Source: Phaeodactylum tricornutum CCAP 1055/1 (taxonomy: Eukaryota > Bacillariophyta > Bacillariophyceae > Surirellales > Neidiaceae). From it: a DNA stretch of 64,000 nucleotides. The notes below the pieces were generated by a model. That model made no database searches, was not told the DNA's origin, and was given only the letters and a program-made list of their open reading frames with translations. Made by a program: the position numbers and the translations under genes. This document shows positions 43,223-55,900 of this stretch, piece by piece (the first letter of the stretch is position 1; every line of letters starts with the position of its first letter). The DNA lies in the NCBI RefSeq assembly GCF_000150955.2, contig NC_011697.1, positions 169,830 to 233,829 of the forward strand. Reading direction: 5' to 3'.

Positions 43223-44204
43223 ATTTTGAAACGACCGTGACTTGGGAGACGAAAAAGTACTCACAGTCAGTAGTCTGTCTTTCCATTTCTTTTCGCACTG
43301 GACGCACAAGTCCATGAGGGGGACCAGCTCCATTGGACAGGCCACAATCTGATGAAAGATACGCTGACAGCCTGCGGTGTGATAGTACAGATGCATAGCA
43401 TCAATATTGAGACTGGTGGTTGTCGATCCCTGGGTGACACCGCGAGTGAGGAGCGACTCGAGTCGCGCACGCTACAACGGTGGCGGATCGTCCCCGTCGA
43501 CGTCCACTTTATCCCGACGATATCGTCATCGGCCTCTACCCTCGCAGCTTTCTCCTAAACGTGCTGGGAGATCTGTAACGATTGAAGCTACGACGAACGC
43601 TGGTAGTGGCCGCTGCCGCCGTAGGAACGTACACGTCCGTTCCCCGAATGTGTACCGTCGATCCTTTACAGGAAGCATTTTCTTTGCGTTGCTGCTGTCT
43701 CGGTGTGGTAGCTAGGAGTGAAAGCTCCTGTTACCGTCGATACGGAAGCATCGTCCTTGTGCTTGGGACCTCGCCCTCTTGTTTTGCCGCGACCTCGTCC
43801 TGCAGATCCTCCTCCGCGTCCCGTCGCCGAGGCTGAACTCGCAGCGCTCGAACGACCCTACATTATTCCCGACGTCGCGGCAATACTCAAATGCTCACAC
43901 AAACTGTGCCTTTGCATATGAAGTCCTCGCCCTCCTGTTTTGCCACGACCCCTTCCTGCAGATCCTCCTCCGCCTCCCTTCGCCAAGGCTGAACTCGCAG
44001 TATTTGAGCGACCCGAAATTTTTTCCCGACGTCGCGGCGAGACTCCAACGCTCACACGGCCTGTGCCTTTGCGTATATTGTTCAAGTAAAACTGTAATAG
44101 ACGCCTTTTGGAGATTTGTAGAGTGCCTGCTAACAGTAAAGGATAGACAGGGACTACTGACTGTGAGTACTTTTTCGTCTCCCAAGTCACGGTCGTTTCA
44201 AAAT
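43223..44204. mobile_element. second inverted-repeat element nested in the right arm
   Basis: A roughly 1 kb element with terminal inverted repeats of about 58 bp (GAAACGACCGTGACTTGG at 43228 and its complement ending at 44199). It sits within the right arm of the larger transposon: the left arm shows the uninterrupted sequence AGATTTTGAAAGAGAAAATT. The junctions carry ATTTTGAAA on one side and its complement on the other, not a direct duplication. It holds no recognisable transposase, but a 150-bp internal duplication. Confidence 0.75.
43768..44080 (+). repeat. tandem duplication of about 155 bp
   Basis: Two imperfect copies (about 43768-43920 and 43924-44080), both containing CTGCAGATCCTCCTCCGC and ending in CTGTGCCTTTGC, within the nested element. 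Confidence 0.85.
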
Positions 44205-44468
44205 CTAAGTGTAAATCCTTCACTAAATCCTCTACTAAATCCTTCACTAATTTAGTGAAGGATTCAGAAACCTTCACTAATTTAGTGAAGGATTCAGAAT
44301 CCTTCACGAAATCCGGGACTGAGTTCTAATCCTTAAGTGGATTTGATTCCGAAAATAGCTCACTTCGTAATTTTAACGCCTACCGGAAATTACCGCTTTT
44401 TAAAGTTTAAAAGCGTTAAAAACAACCCATTTCGGGCTATTTATGCTTGTGGCGTTGAGGCACGCCCC
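44205..44468 (-). repeat. outer part of the right terminal inverted repeat
   Basis: Mirror of the first part of the left arm. It ends in CACGCCCC at 44468. It has two palindromic units where the left arm has four. Confidence 0.9.
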
Positions 44469-44856
44469 TGATTCCTGTTGGTTCGACGGATCCTCATACA
44501 CGACATATACTTACGTTTGTTATATCGAGAGAAACAAATTGATTCAAATAAGGAGTCTTGTTTAACAGAAACAGAAACTCTACTATGCTGCATAAATGAC
44601 TATGTGACGCTGCCGCCGAAGACGATTGGCCTCCATCCATTGAATTTGTCTACAATGATTTCCACCATATCACAATCGGATCCGCGTTCTTCTGTGCGGA
44701 CAATGGGGTGCGTTCACACGCGGAGAAACATACCCCCCCCCTCCGTGTTCTCCCAGAGAGTTCGACCCCGTCTGGCATTCTCTGTTTGCTGTACCCATCG
44801 CTACTAGCAGCGGTGCGACCGTCTTACTTTCTTTCTCTCTTTAGCACAAAGTGTTC
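44469..44856 (+). other. sulfotransferase upstream region
   Basis: 388 bp between the transposon and the sulfotransferase start. An eight-C run lies near 44732-44739. No gene seen; the short frame at 44478-44807 lacks features. Confidence 0.5.
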
Positions 44857-46346
44857 ATGACGACGAGAACAAGGAAAAGGAGGAGGATGCTAGCTGGAAG
44901 GCCCGCGACGGTCGCGGTTGTTTCCGTCTTCATTGGCCTTCAACTCATCAATCACTGGCACACTCGTTACTACTACAACAACAACGCCGACGACGGCATT
45001 CAGCACATGCTAAATGGCAGTCCCGAGATTGCTGACTGCAGTCGTAATTGTAGCAATGTCACAACGGCTCCGAATGGTCCCACGGAATCCCACCGGTTGC
45101 CGACCGCGAGTGGGACACATCCTTCCGTAGCCGTGCCGGATTCACGGTCGCCCTCGTCTACCGCTACTGCACACGACGCCACTGCACAGCCCTCCGTCTC
45201 TTTCAACAACAATAACAACAACAACTGGTCCTACCCGAAACCAATTCAACGCACAAACGTAAACCGATTCTTTTCTGGCACGTGGGACCGCACAAGACGT
45301 CCACTACCGCTATTCAAACGTTCCTGTACAAAAGGGAAAACGGCCTCAAGAAGCAAGACAACATTGTCATGCCTTTGCATTTACCCGGAAGATTCCGCAA
45401 TCTCTTAGCTCCCGCTAATGTTGCCTATTGCTTCTTTGACTACGAGACCTGGCCGAACTCGTGGGATGAATGCCGAGGTTGCGAGTTGCCTCGCTCCGTG
45501 GTTTCGGAGGATTGCGAACAAGTGATGTTGGCCTTTCGTCATTTCGTCGATAATGCCCGAGTCAATTCTCAGAATGTGCTACTGTCGTCCGAAGGCTTTA
45601 GCACCTGGAACGAAACACAAATACAGCGGCTTGTTCACGACTACTTTGCCGACTGGGACGTACAGGTTATTGTTTATTTCCGCCGATGGGACGAATGGCT
45701 CGCGAGTGTATACTTTGAGTGGAATCGTTTCAAGTCGCCGCAGGTACGCCTTTCCTCGGTGGACTACTTTGAGGACCCGGCTACACTATCGTGTACAGCA
45801 TTCCAATACAGTCATGCGGTACGTCAACGTTACCAAGCCGTGACGGACTCCAACGTTACCGTGGTCAACTTTCACGCGCCGACGGAGAAACGCAGTCTGA
45901 TTGAACAATTTGTCTGCGACGCGTTGCACGGGATGGCTCCACACGCTTGCCGCGCCGCCAAGACGTATGTACCGACCAAGATCAATGCGAGATACTCACT
46001 GGATGCCGACTTTGTCTTGGCCCGAGCCTTGGCAACAAATCTAATTCCGTCGGTCAATCACACCGACGACGCGAGTATTCCGGACACGGAAAAGGATACA
46101 CCAATTTTGTTGGCGCGTATCCACGAAAAGCTACAGAAAAGTGTGAATCTACCAGTGCAATGCCTGTCAGACAATACCCAAGGCTACGTTTGGAATCGTA
46201 CGCGAGAATGGTTTCCCTTCGACCGATGGCCACGGTCCGCCCCAGATCAAGAAGAAGGGCGACTACGGATGTGTAGTCTGGACGCCTCCGCCGTATGCCA
46301 GCTAGCTGACTGGCGGAAATTTTTCCAAACAATTCGTGTAGAGTAA
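44857..46346 (+). CDS. Golgi-type sulfotransferase-like protein, one apparent frame shift
   Basis: A type II membrane protein with a P-loop sulfotransferase fold. The N-terminus (from ATG 44857) has a basic cytosolic tail and a single membrane segment (about 17-33), then a Ser/Thr/Asn-rich stem with glycosylation sites. The catalytic part begins with FWHVGPHKTSTTAIQ, the 5'-phosphosulfate loop that binds PAPS, followed by conserved acidic and Trp-rich blocks (VQVIVYFRRWDEWLASVY). The stem lies in one frame and the catalytic part in another; the switch is between 45215 and 45282, near an AAC repeat. No AG acceptor lies there, so splicing does not explain it; the gene seems one base short. Without a shift the P-loop has no ATG. 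Length after correction is about 496 residues. The acceptor sugar is unknown. Confidence 0.8.
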
Positions 46347-46983
46347 CAGTTGTTGCTATAGTATCCGTTCTGTTGAGACTGTGAGTATAGACGTTTTGTA
46401 TGTCCTTAGTGTGTGATGGGGGTCTCGTAGAGAAAATGCCACACTGATGAATGGAAAGGAGGGTCGAATAGGTAACTGTCTCGACAGTGACAGCGAGTCA
46501 TGGAAACGACGATTCGCATTCCCGGACAACCAAGATTGACACAAGGAACCAATGCAAATAGCACACTAACCCAACGGCGCATCGGATGCCGAGATCTCCG
46601 CGAGGAGGTGGGGTTTTTGTATGGCCAAAGCTTGTCCGGACCATGGCCTGCGTGTGGATAAGAAGGCGACAACGCATGCAGCTAGCGGAACCACTCGCGC
46701 AGAAACGTCGCTCCTCCCGTGGCGGAACAACCACACTCTTCGTGCCTCCTCTCCTTCGACCAAGCAACGGGTGCGGGATCGTGTTTTGTGCGAATCTACC
46801 CAGTACGAAGGAGGACCTGTGCTCTCGAGTCCTTGCCGATCGTCGTTCGCAAAAGTATTGCTGGTAGTGTGAATCCTTGATCAACACATCCTCAACTACT
46901 TTTCTTGAACTCTTGGGCAACGAAATCGAAAGCTGCTCAGACCCAGCAACGAGGTTTTCATATTCAGCGCAACAAAAAACATC
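46347..46983 (+). other. dynein upstream region
   Basis: 637 bp without a supported gene. A 140-codon minus-strand frame at 46498-46920 has no family features. It should hold the sulfotransferase 3' region and the dynein promoter and leader. Confidence 0.5.
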
Positions 46984-49900
46984 ATGAGTCCTCCCAGTCC
47001 TCGTGATTACATTCGGTACGTTGCATCACATCCTGCCTACCCAGCACATTCTTTCCTGCGCATCCGAGCTCCCTGTTGAAACAACGAACGGCAACCGACG
47101 TCTGACACTGACAATGACATTCTTGCTCTGAATTTTCGGACAGGTTGGCCTGTGAGCTTCATTTGGGTGTGGGAAACTTGGCGGATGAAGCCCCGTTGGA
47201 AAGCTTTTTGAACAAGGACGGAGTGTCGGGAATACCAGAAACCTCCACCCGTTTGTTCGTCTGGTTGCCCCACGGGGCGCAGACGCTGCAAGCTTCAACG
47301 CAGGCCTTGCCCAAGCAGGGTCGGGTGCCCCAAGGGGCCTTGGTCTTTCTGGCAACGGCAGCGTCGTCGGATAACGGAGCCGTCACCTTGGCGTCCCAAA
47401 TTCAATGCATGACCTTGTGGAATCCCACGGACGAAGGTACCACCACGTCGGAAAGTGAAGGCGAAGAGGATAAGGACGATCAAGCATCGTCCTTGTCCTC
47501 GCCGGCGGCGGTCCTGCAATCCCTACAGTTGTATACACGCCAGTGCTTCATGCCGACGGTCCAGTCTGTTCTGGAACCCGACGAGTGGACCACATCCTTG
47601 CAGGACAAGATTCGTCAACTCGACGTGGCCTTGTCGCAAACCTCGCGGAGTGCGCGATTGCCCCACGTCGTACTCAACACCCACGAAGTTTTGGTGCAGG
47701 CCGCCAGCCGCAAAACCGGCGACAAGATGGATCTGGAAGCACTCGGTTTGGCCAACTATTTGCAGGATGACGAGTTTCTCAACAGCTTGCAAGCGACCGT
47801 CAACGGATGGATTGTACAAATTCGCAAGATTACGACACTGCCCAAGTCGACCCCCTTTTTGCCGGACGCAGCTGCCGAAGAACTCACGTTCTGGACCCAG
47901 CTGCAGGCCGAACTCTTGCATATTCAAACGGAGCTTTCTTCCGCCCCGGTAGAACTTACGGTTGCACTCTTGCGCGAAGCCAAGCGATTCGTGGTGGTAC
48001 TGGCATTGGAGAACAACTCTGGACTGGAACAGGCTTTATCCTACACGCAAGATGTGGCCCACTTTATCAAGCCCTATCCCTTGCCGTCGCTGCAAGCGGC
48101 CCGCAGTGTGGAAGGCGTCGTCGAAGCGGTGCAGAGTCTTTTTGATCATTACGGCAAGTTGCGCCAGTCGCGTTTCTACGGCTTGCCCCGAGCGATTGAA
48201 TTACTCCAGGCGACTACGTTAGTCTTACGGGACACGCTATTGGCCATTTTGCAGGAGCAGTTTTCGAATCTGCTCTTTATGGATTATAAAGAGTATGAAA
48301 GCAAAGTGAGATTTTCGTTCCTCGATGTTTTCGTTCAATTTGACGATCGTTTCGAGGAATGGAAGGACTTTATCCTCGAGCAAGGACGTCGCCGCAAAGT
48401 GACGGGGTTGAACAAGTTAATTGAAGGTATGTCAATCCACCACTTGCAGCTTAAAGACCGGCTGGAGACCATTCATCAATTCCGTTCATCCCAAGAGCGT
48501 TTGCGTGACGTCGTCCACAAGGTTTTGCGGGAAGAAGAGCCAGCAGCTATGCAGCAAGTTGAGTCAGTCCCGCGTCAGATCTTTGCCTCGCTCAATGTCT
48601 TGGACTTGACGCCTAGCGGGACCAAGGCACTGGAAAGTGCTTTAGAAGAATACGATTTACAAATGGATGCCATGGAAGAGCGTCTAGCAAAGTTGTTGCG
48701 GGACAAATTGACGGCCTGTCAAGACGCGGAAGATATGTTTCGGGTCTTTGCTCGCTTTAATTTGCTCCTGACTCGAAGACGTGTACGCGCGTCTGTCAAG
48801 GAATTCCAAATCCAGCTGATTGCGACCGTTGCCCTGGCTGTTGAAAAGCTACAGTCCAAATTTACTCTCAAATACGAGTCATCCGCAGCCGCCCGCATTT
48901 CTCGACTTCGAGGCATTCCACCCGTGGCTGGTAAAATTCTTTGGGCGAAGCAAATGGAACGCCAAGTTCAAACTCTGATGGAGCGAATGGGTGATGTATT
49001 AGGCCCTGATTGGGGGCAACAACTGGAAGGACGCCAGCTCCGCAAGAGTGGCGATGAGCTCTTGTCCAAATTGGACGCCCGTTCCTTTTTTCATGGCTGG
49101 GTGACGGAATGGGAGAAGGGTTTATCATCAGCGGCCGCATCCAAGATGAACTCGTACCCAATTATAGTGGAACCAGAAGGCCGGGACGGTGTTTTGACTG
49201 CTAAAGTCAATTTTGACGAAAAGAGTGAGCTCTTGTTCAAAGAAATTCGTCATCTGAAATGGCTGGGATTCGGCAAGGAAATTCCGCGGACTTTGAGTAT
49301 GGTCTCGGACGAGGCCATGTCTCGATATCCGTACGCAATAGCGGTAAAAACCGCTCTACGTTCGTACAAATCAGTGCGTATCCTGGTCACTCCGGAGTTG
49401 GAACGGTTGGTAATGCCACAATTGCTCGAAATTCGGGAAACTATCTCGGAGGCCTTTGATGTCAAGTTGTCCAATTCTAAGGTAGCCAAGAAGCGTCGCG
49501 TACGCTGGGAGGGTAAGGAAATATCGGAATGGGTGGCTCAGTTGACTACATCTATCTCCAAATTTGAAGATCGTGTAGAGCAATTGCTTCGAGCTTGTGA
49601 CAAGGTGGACATTGCATTAAATTTACTGGAAGAGGTTGATTACAACACTGACAAGTTTCGTGCAGTGTTAGCGAGCATACAAAAGACGATAGATGACATG
49701 TCTTTGAGTGGATACAACGATTTGGATTCTTGGGTTCGGGTGATTTCGTCCGAGATGGGCAAGGTACTCTCCAAGCGACTGGAATTTGCCTTGAAGGGAT
49801 GGAACCAGACGTTGCAGGTGACAAAAGAGAGCAACAATGAAGACCATGTGGAGCTGATCGAGACAGCTGTTGTCGAAGATATTCCTTTTCCTGAATCGAT

Positions 49901-52900
49901 TACCACCAAGGTTTCTCTGGAGATTGTCCTCCGCAACCAGGAAATCTCTGCTGTGCCAGCGCTACCAATGGCTCGAGCCATGTTCTTGAACAAGCTACAT
50001 GAGTACTTTTCTGTGGTTTGTAGCTTGCCGCGACCGAAAAGTGGTCGCTACGAGGTCTTCGACAGCGTCGCTGTCAAGAATTCTCAAACGTCCACTGGTT
50101 TGGAGGAGACTTTCGACAACTTGGTCTACCTTCTTCCGCCTAAACTTGTTGCGGATGCTTACGGAGCAATCGAGGCTCACATTAGGCAAGCATCTGCGTT
50201 TGTAGAAAGCTGGCTGGCGTATCAAACTTTGTGGGATACCCAAGTATCGGATGTGGCATCCTCTGTGGGGTCGGACATTGAAAAATGGCAAGCTCTCCTC
50301 TTAGAGGCTTCCGAAGCACGCGCAACCTTGGATACATCGGCGACAGTTGCAGAATTTGGACCAATCCTCGTCGATTACGGAAAAGTGCAATCGCAAATCA
50401 ATCTAAAATACGATTCTTGGCAAAAAGAGCTCCAGTCAAACTTCGCATCGATTCTTGCGCAGCGTATTTCTGAAACTCGCGAAAAGATTGATGGCGCCAA
50501 GACCAGATTGGAAGAAACAACGCTTACCAATGCATCCACTGAAAGCATCGTGCTAGGTGTCACCTTCATTCAAGAAATTAATCAGAAGTCTCAGCTTTGG
50601 CGGAAAGATGTGGACATCTTACATTCCTGCGAGCGGCTTCTCAAGCGTCAACGGTATGCATTTCACAGTGAGTGGGTCGAGACCACTGTGGTAAAAGGTC
50701 TTTATGATAGTCTCCTTCAAATTCTCGAGCGCCGAACACGCACAATGGAACAGCAGGTCCCGTTGCTTCAAACTCGGGTGTCCGCTGAAGACAAAAAATC
50801 TACGAAGGAGCTTGCCGGATTGATTGGGACCTGGAACCAGGACAAGCCTCTACGTGGTAATGTGACACCTCCGCAGGCTATCGAAGTCCTCTCAAAGTTT
50901 GAAATCAATTTGACCAAGGCCCATGTTCATCAGGAGAATCTTGGACGAGCGAAGGATGCCCTTGGTTTGGAACATACGACTGAGAGCCATGAGGTCGTTG
51001 AAAGTCTCAAAGAGTTGACAGACCTGAAAGAAGTATGGGATGCAATGATGGAACCTTATCGCTCACTCGAAGAAATTAAGGATACGCTATGGTCGACAGC
51101 TGTCATGCGAAAAATTCGCCGTGCGCTAGATGATATACTCGCATCCATGAGATCACTTCCGAATCGAATACGTCAGTACGACGCCTATACCCAGCTCCAC
51201 GCAGTAGTCAAAGGCTACATCGAGGGGCATAGTCTTTTGTCTGATTTGAAAAGCGAAGCGTTAAAGGAGAGACACTGGAAGACGATTTTTCAACGCCTTG
51301 GTATTCGAGTTCCCTTTATAGACTTGACTGTCGGTATACTGTGGGAAAATGGTATTCTGACCCGAAAGAAAGATGTCAGCGAGATCTTGACCGTGGCACA
51401 AGGTGAAATGGCACTGGAAGTCTTCCTTAGCGAAGTGCGCGACCGTTGGCTTAAGCAGGAACTTGAACTTGTCTTGTTTCAGAACCGTACTCGATTGATA
51501 CGAGGCTGGGATGACCTTTTCGCAACTTTGGACGATCACATCGGGGGCCTTGCGTTGATGAAAAGCTCTCCATATTATAGAGCAGTCCGTGAATTTCAGG
51601 AAGAGGGAAAGCTCTGGGAGGATCGGCTGACTCAGCTGCGCGCTGCCTTCGATGCATGGGTGGATGTTCAACGTCGATGGGTCTATCTTGAAGGAATTCT
51701 CTTTGGAAGCTCTGATATCAAAGCGCAGCTTCCTGCCGAGTGGTCTCGGTTCAAGAGCGTTGATTCTGAATTTGTGTCTCTGATGCGTCGAATCGTAAGC
51801 AAACCATTCGCCATGGAAGTTCTTAACATTGACAATTTACAGCGAACTCTTGAAAGGCTTGGCAATCTCATGACCGTCATTCAAAAGGCTTTAGGCGAAT
51901 ACTTGGCTAAACAGCGTAGCGATTTCAGTCGCTTCTATTTCCTTGGAGACGACGATTTGCTGGAGATCATGGGAAATTCAGGCGAGCCCGGTAAAGTACT
52001 CGCGCATATTGGCAAAATGTTTGCTGGTATAGTCGGTGCCCGTCGCGCTTCTGGTGATGTGCCGGAAAATGTAAAGACGCGTTTTGACGCTATGGTCAGC
52101 AAAGACGGCGAAATAGTTGAGTTGCACAAACCAATCGATATCACTGCAGAAACGACGGTGAAGGGTTGGTTGAAGGAACTTGAAATTAGTATGCAGACAA
52201 CATTGGCTTTGCTACTGCAACAGGCTGTCGGAGAAGATGTCTACTCGACAAGTGCTCAGCTAGACGAAGATACAGAAGTCAGCTTCGTAGGGTGGTCGAC
52301 GAAATTTCCAGCGCAAGTCATGATTCTTGCTGCACAAATAAATTGGAGTATGGGTGTCGACAGTGCTCTTGGTACTACCGAGCCGAATGCTGCTCTAGCT
52401 GATGTTCTGCGTGTACTGGAGTGGAAGCTTGAAGTGATGGCCAATACCGTATTGGAGGAACTGCCCGCCGATTCTCGTAAGAAGTTTGAGCAACTCATTA
52501 CCGAGCTTGTTCGACAAAGAGATGTCGTTCGTCAGCTTATGAAGGACAGCGTCTCCGACCCTATGGATTTCCGTTGGTTGTATCATCTCCGATACAATTA
52601 TGACCCCAAAGCGGAGAAAGTGACCGAGAAGCTATCTGTCTCGCTCTCGAACGCAAAATTCTACTATGGGTTTGAGTATCTTGGTATCGGAGAGCGACTA
52701 GTCCAAACGCCTTTGACAGACAAGTGCTACCTTACACTAACTCAAGCACTGCACTTTCGGATGGGTGGTAGCCCGTTCGGACCTGCTGGGACTGGAAAGA
52801 CGGAGAGCGTCAAAGCTTTGGGTGCTGCACTTGGACGGTTCGTTCTCGTTTTCAATTGCGATGAGACGTTTGACTTTAGCGCGATGGGTCGTCTCCTTGC

Positions 52901-55900
52901 GGGGCTTTCTCAGGTCGGGGCGTGGGGGTGTTTCGACGAGTTCAATCGCCTCGAAGAAAGAATTCTGAGTGCTGTAAGCCAACAGATTTTGACAATTCAG
53001 CGTGGCCTTCTCGAACGGAAAAGTCAGATCGAGCTACTCGGTCGACCAGTGAGTCTACACAATAATGTTGGCATTTTTATCACAATGAATCCCGGCTATG
53101 AAGGACGTAGTAATCTTCCCGATAATTTGAAGAACCTCTTCCGATCGTTTGCTATGGTTGTTCCGGATCGAAAACTGATTGCACAGGTCATGCTCTATAG
53201 CCAAGGCATTGTCACTGCAGAACATCTCGCCGGAAAGATAGTCGACCTCTTTATGCTTTGCGATTGCCGTCTGTCAAAACAGCGCCACTACGATTTCGGT
53301 CTTCGCGCTTTGAAGACTTTATTAGTAAGCGCTGGAGCATTGAAACGACAGGCCATCGAAGGCAGGAATCTTCACGGCGAGGACCTAGCACTTGCGGAGA
53401 AAAATGCCTTAATCGTTGGTGCATGTAACAATGTTCTCCCTAAGCTTGTTGCTGAAGACATGGTAGTCTTCAAAGAAGTCCTCGAAAGCACTTTCCCAGG
53501 GTCCGATGTTGCCAAAATGGAAGACACAAAGGCGAGAGAGGAGATTGTCTCCGTTTGCAAAAGAAGCTGTTTTGTACCCGGTGAAGGCTTTCTACAGAAA
53601 ATCCTCCAATTGAAACAGGTCATTGAGATGCGCCATGGAGTGATGGTCGTCGGTCCAGTTGGTGTCGGAAAATCCACCGCACTTAAGGTCCTTTTGGAAG
53701 TGTTGGAAAAGCTTGATGGGACGAAAGGAGAAATGAGCATTATTGATCCGAAAGCCATTAGCAAAGAGCGTCTTTACGGGTCGCTGGATGGGACAACGTT
53801 AGAGTGGACAGATGGGGTATTTACAAGTTTGTTGAGACGTATCGTCGACAATCAAAAGGGCGAATCAGATCGTCGCCATTGGATTGTCTTCGACGGTGAC
53901 GTTGATCGTAAGTCTCGTTTACCCATCACATAAAGAAGGAAGCATTCGGTCACTGTGCCTCACTTTCTTTGCTTTTCGTCTCAAGCTAATTGGGTCGAGA
54001 ATCTTAATTCAGTTCTCGACGACAATAAAATGCTAACTTTACCCTCAGGTGAAAGGCTGAGTATTCCTGACAACGTACGCATTATCCTGGAAGTTGACAG
54101 TCTAGCGCATGCCACCCCTGCGACGGTTTCACGGTGTGGGATGGTCTGGTTCAGTGATGACAATGTCACGAACGAAATGTCGCTTCAGCATATGCTTCAA
54201 CGACTGGCAACAGAGGATTTGATGGGCGACAGAGTAGCTGGACAGCAAGTTCCATCAGCGCAAATTGAGTTCCTAAACGAAATCACGGGCCAAGTTATAT
54301 CCGAGAGAACTTCGTCACTGGTGATCGATGCCCTCGAATTTGCCCTGAAGCAACGCCACATAATGGAACCCACCAGTGATCGACTTTTGCATACTTTCCG
54401 GGCATTGTTGATTCAGGGGATAGTACTCGCAATCGAGTACGACGAGAATCATCCTGATTTCCCAATAACGGGGGAGCATATGGAAAAGTTTGCCAAGCGG
54501 TGGTTACTACACTCACTTATGTGGTCTTTTTGTGGAAGCGCCTCTTGGGACGTGCGAAAGAGTTTTAGCGACATGCTTCTCCGTACTAGCGGTATCATCA
54601 TCCCGTTCGGAACAGACAACACTCTCTACGACTATAGGGTCAGAGTTGACGATGGAGAATATGAACTTTGGAGCGATAATGTGCCTCGGATGGAGATTGA
54701 GAGCCATCGTGCAGCCGCGAGTGATGTCGTCATTACGACGACAGACACGGTTCGACATTCTGATGTGCTTGGTGCTTGGCTAACGCGTCGCATTCCTCTT
54801 ATTCTGGTGAGTTAATTGCGTGCAAAGCAAAATAATCAAAGGCCTGTTCTCCTTTGAGTATGATCTTACTGACACTTATCATCAATGTTGAAACGTAGTG
54901 CGGTCCACCTGGCTCGGGTAAGACAATGACACTGGTAAACGTCCTGCAATCAATACAAGGCGTGATCCTTGCCAACTTGAACTTTTCATCGAGAACGACT
55001 CCAGAGATCATTCTAAAGACATTCTCACAGTACTGCTCCTATGTTCGTCGAGGAAAGGACATTTTTCTCGAACCAGGCGAAAGCTTCGGTGCTACCAGCT
55101 GGCTGGTCGTATTTGCAGACGAAGGTAAGTGTACAGCTAGGACGTCGTGATTTTTTAAAAAACGATTCTCATCGACGCAAATATCTTCAGTCAATCTACC
55201 GGAGGAGGATAATTACGGGACGCAACGAGTTATCATGTTCATGCGTCAGCTCGTTGAGCATGGAGGATTTTGGAGGAACGATAATGTTTGGGTAAAAACT
55301 AACAGAATCCAGTTCGTGGGTGCCTGCAACCCTCCAACAGATGCTGGTAGAGTTGAAATGTCGCGTAGATTCATGAGACACGTTCCATTACTTCTAGTGG
55401 ACTTTCCAGCAAAGGACTCGTTAATGCAAATCTACCGGACGTTTAACGGGGGAATGATGAAGCTCTTCCCAAACCTCAAGGGCGAAACAGAGGCAATGAC
55501 CGAGGCAATGGTGGAGCTGTATACGGAAAACCAGAGAAAGTTTACTCCGGCTATGCAGCCTCAATATTTTTATTCCCCTCGGGAACTGAGCAGATGGGTC
55601 AGAGCAATCTACGAATCTGTCGTCAATAGTGACCAGGGTTTAACACGGGAGGAGCTTGTTCGAGTGTGGACCCATGAAGGATTGCGACTTTTCGCGGACC
55701 GACTAGTAGATGTCGAAGACAAAGAGTGGTGCAGCAGCAAGCTTGATGAAGTTGCGCGAAAGTGGTTTGCTGGAGTAGATTTTGAAATTGCGCTTGCCCG
55801 TCCCATGTTTTATACTACTTGGCTCAGTAAGGATACACGCCGCGTTGAACGCGGCGAACTCAAGGACTTTTTGAGTGCTAGACTCCGTGTCTTTTACGAA

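Larger units (their letters stand above)
40862..44468. mobile_element. DNA transposon with long terminal inverted repeats, carrying host gene DNA
   Basis: A 3.6 kb element bounded by inverted repeats that begin GGGGCGTGCCTCAACGCC. The left arm spans 40862-41324 (463 bp). The right arm is 44205-44468 plus 43093-43222, split by a second element. No transposase is recognisable, so it looks non-autonomous. Inside lie an unassigned plus-strand frame and, on the minus strand, a broken piece of 2-oxoglutarate dehydrogenase E1. I could not find a clean target-site duplication: the flanks (TCTTCCTACCT and TGATTCCTGTT) share only a few bases. Long terminal repeats and a captured host gene recall Mutator-type Pack-MULEs, but the superfamily is not proven. 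Confidence 0.85.

Noticed and set aside
43582-44185. Several 80-100 codon frames in the nested element
   Set aside because: Overlapping frames on both strands across an internal duplication, none with family features.
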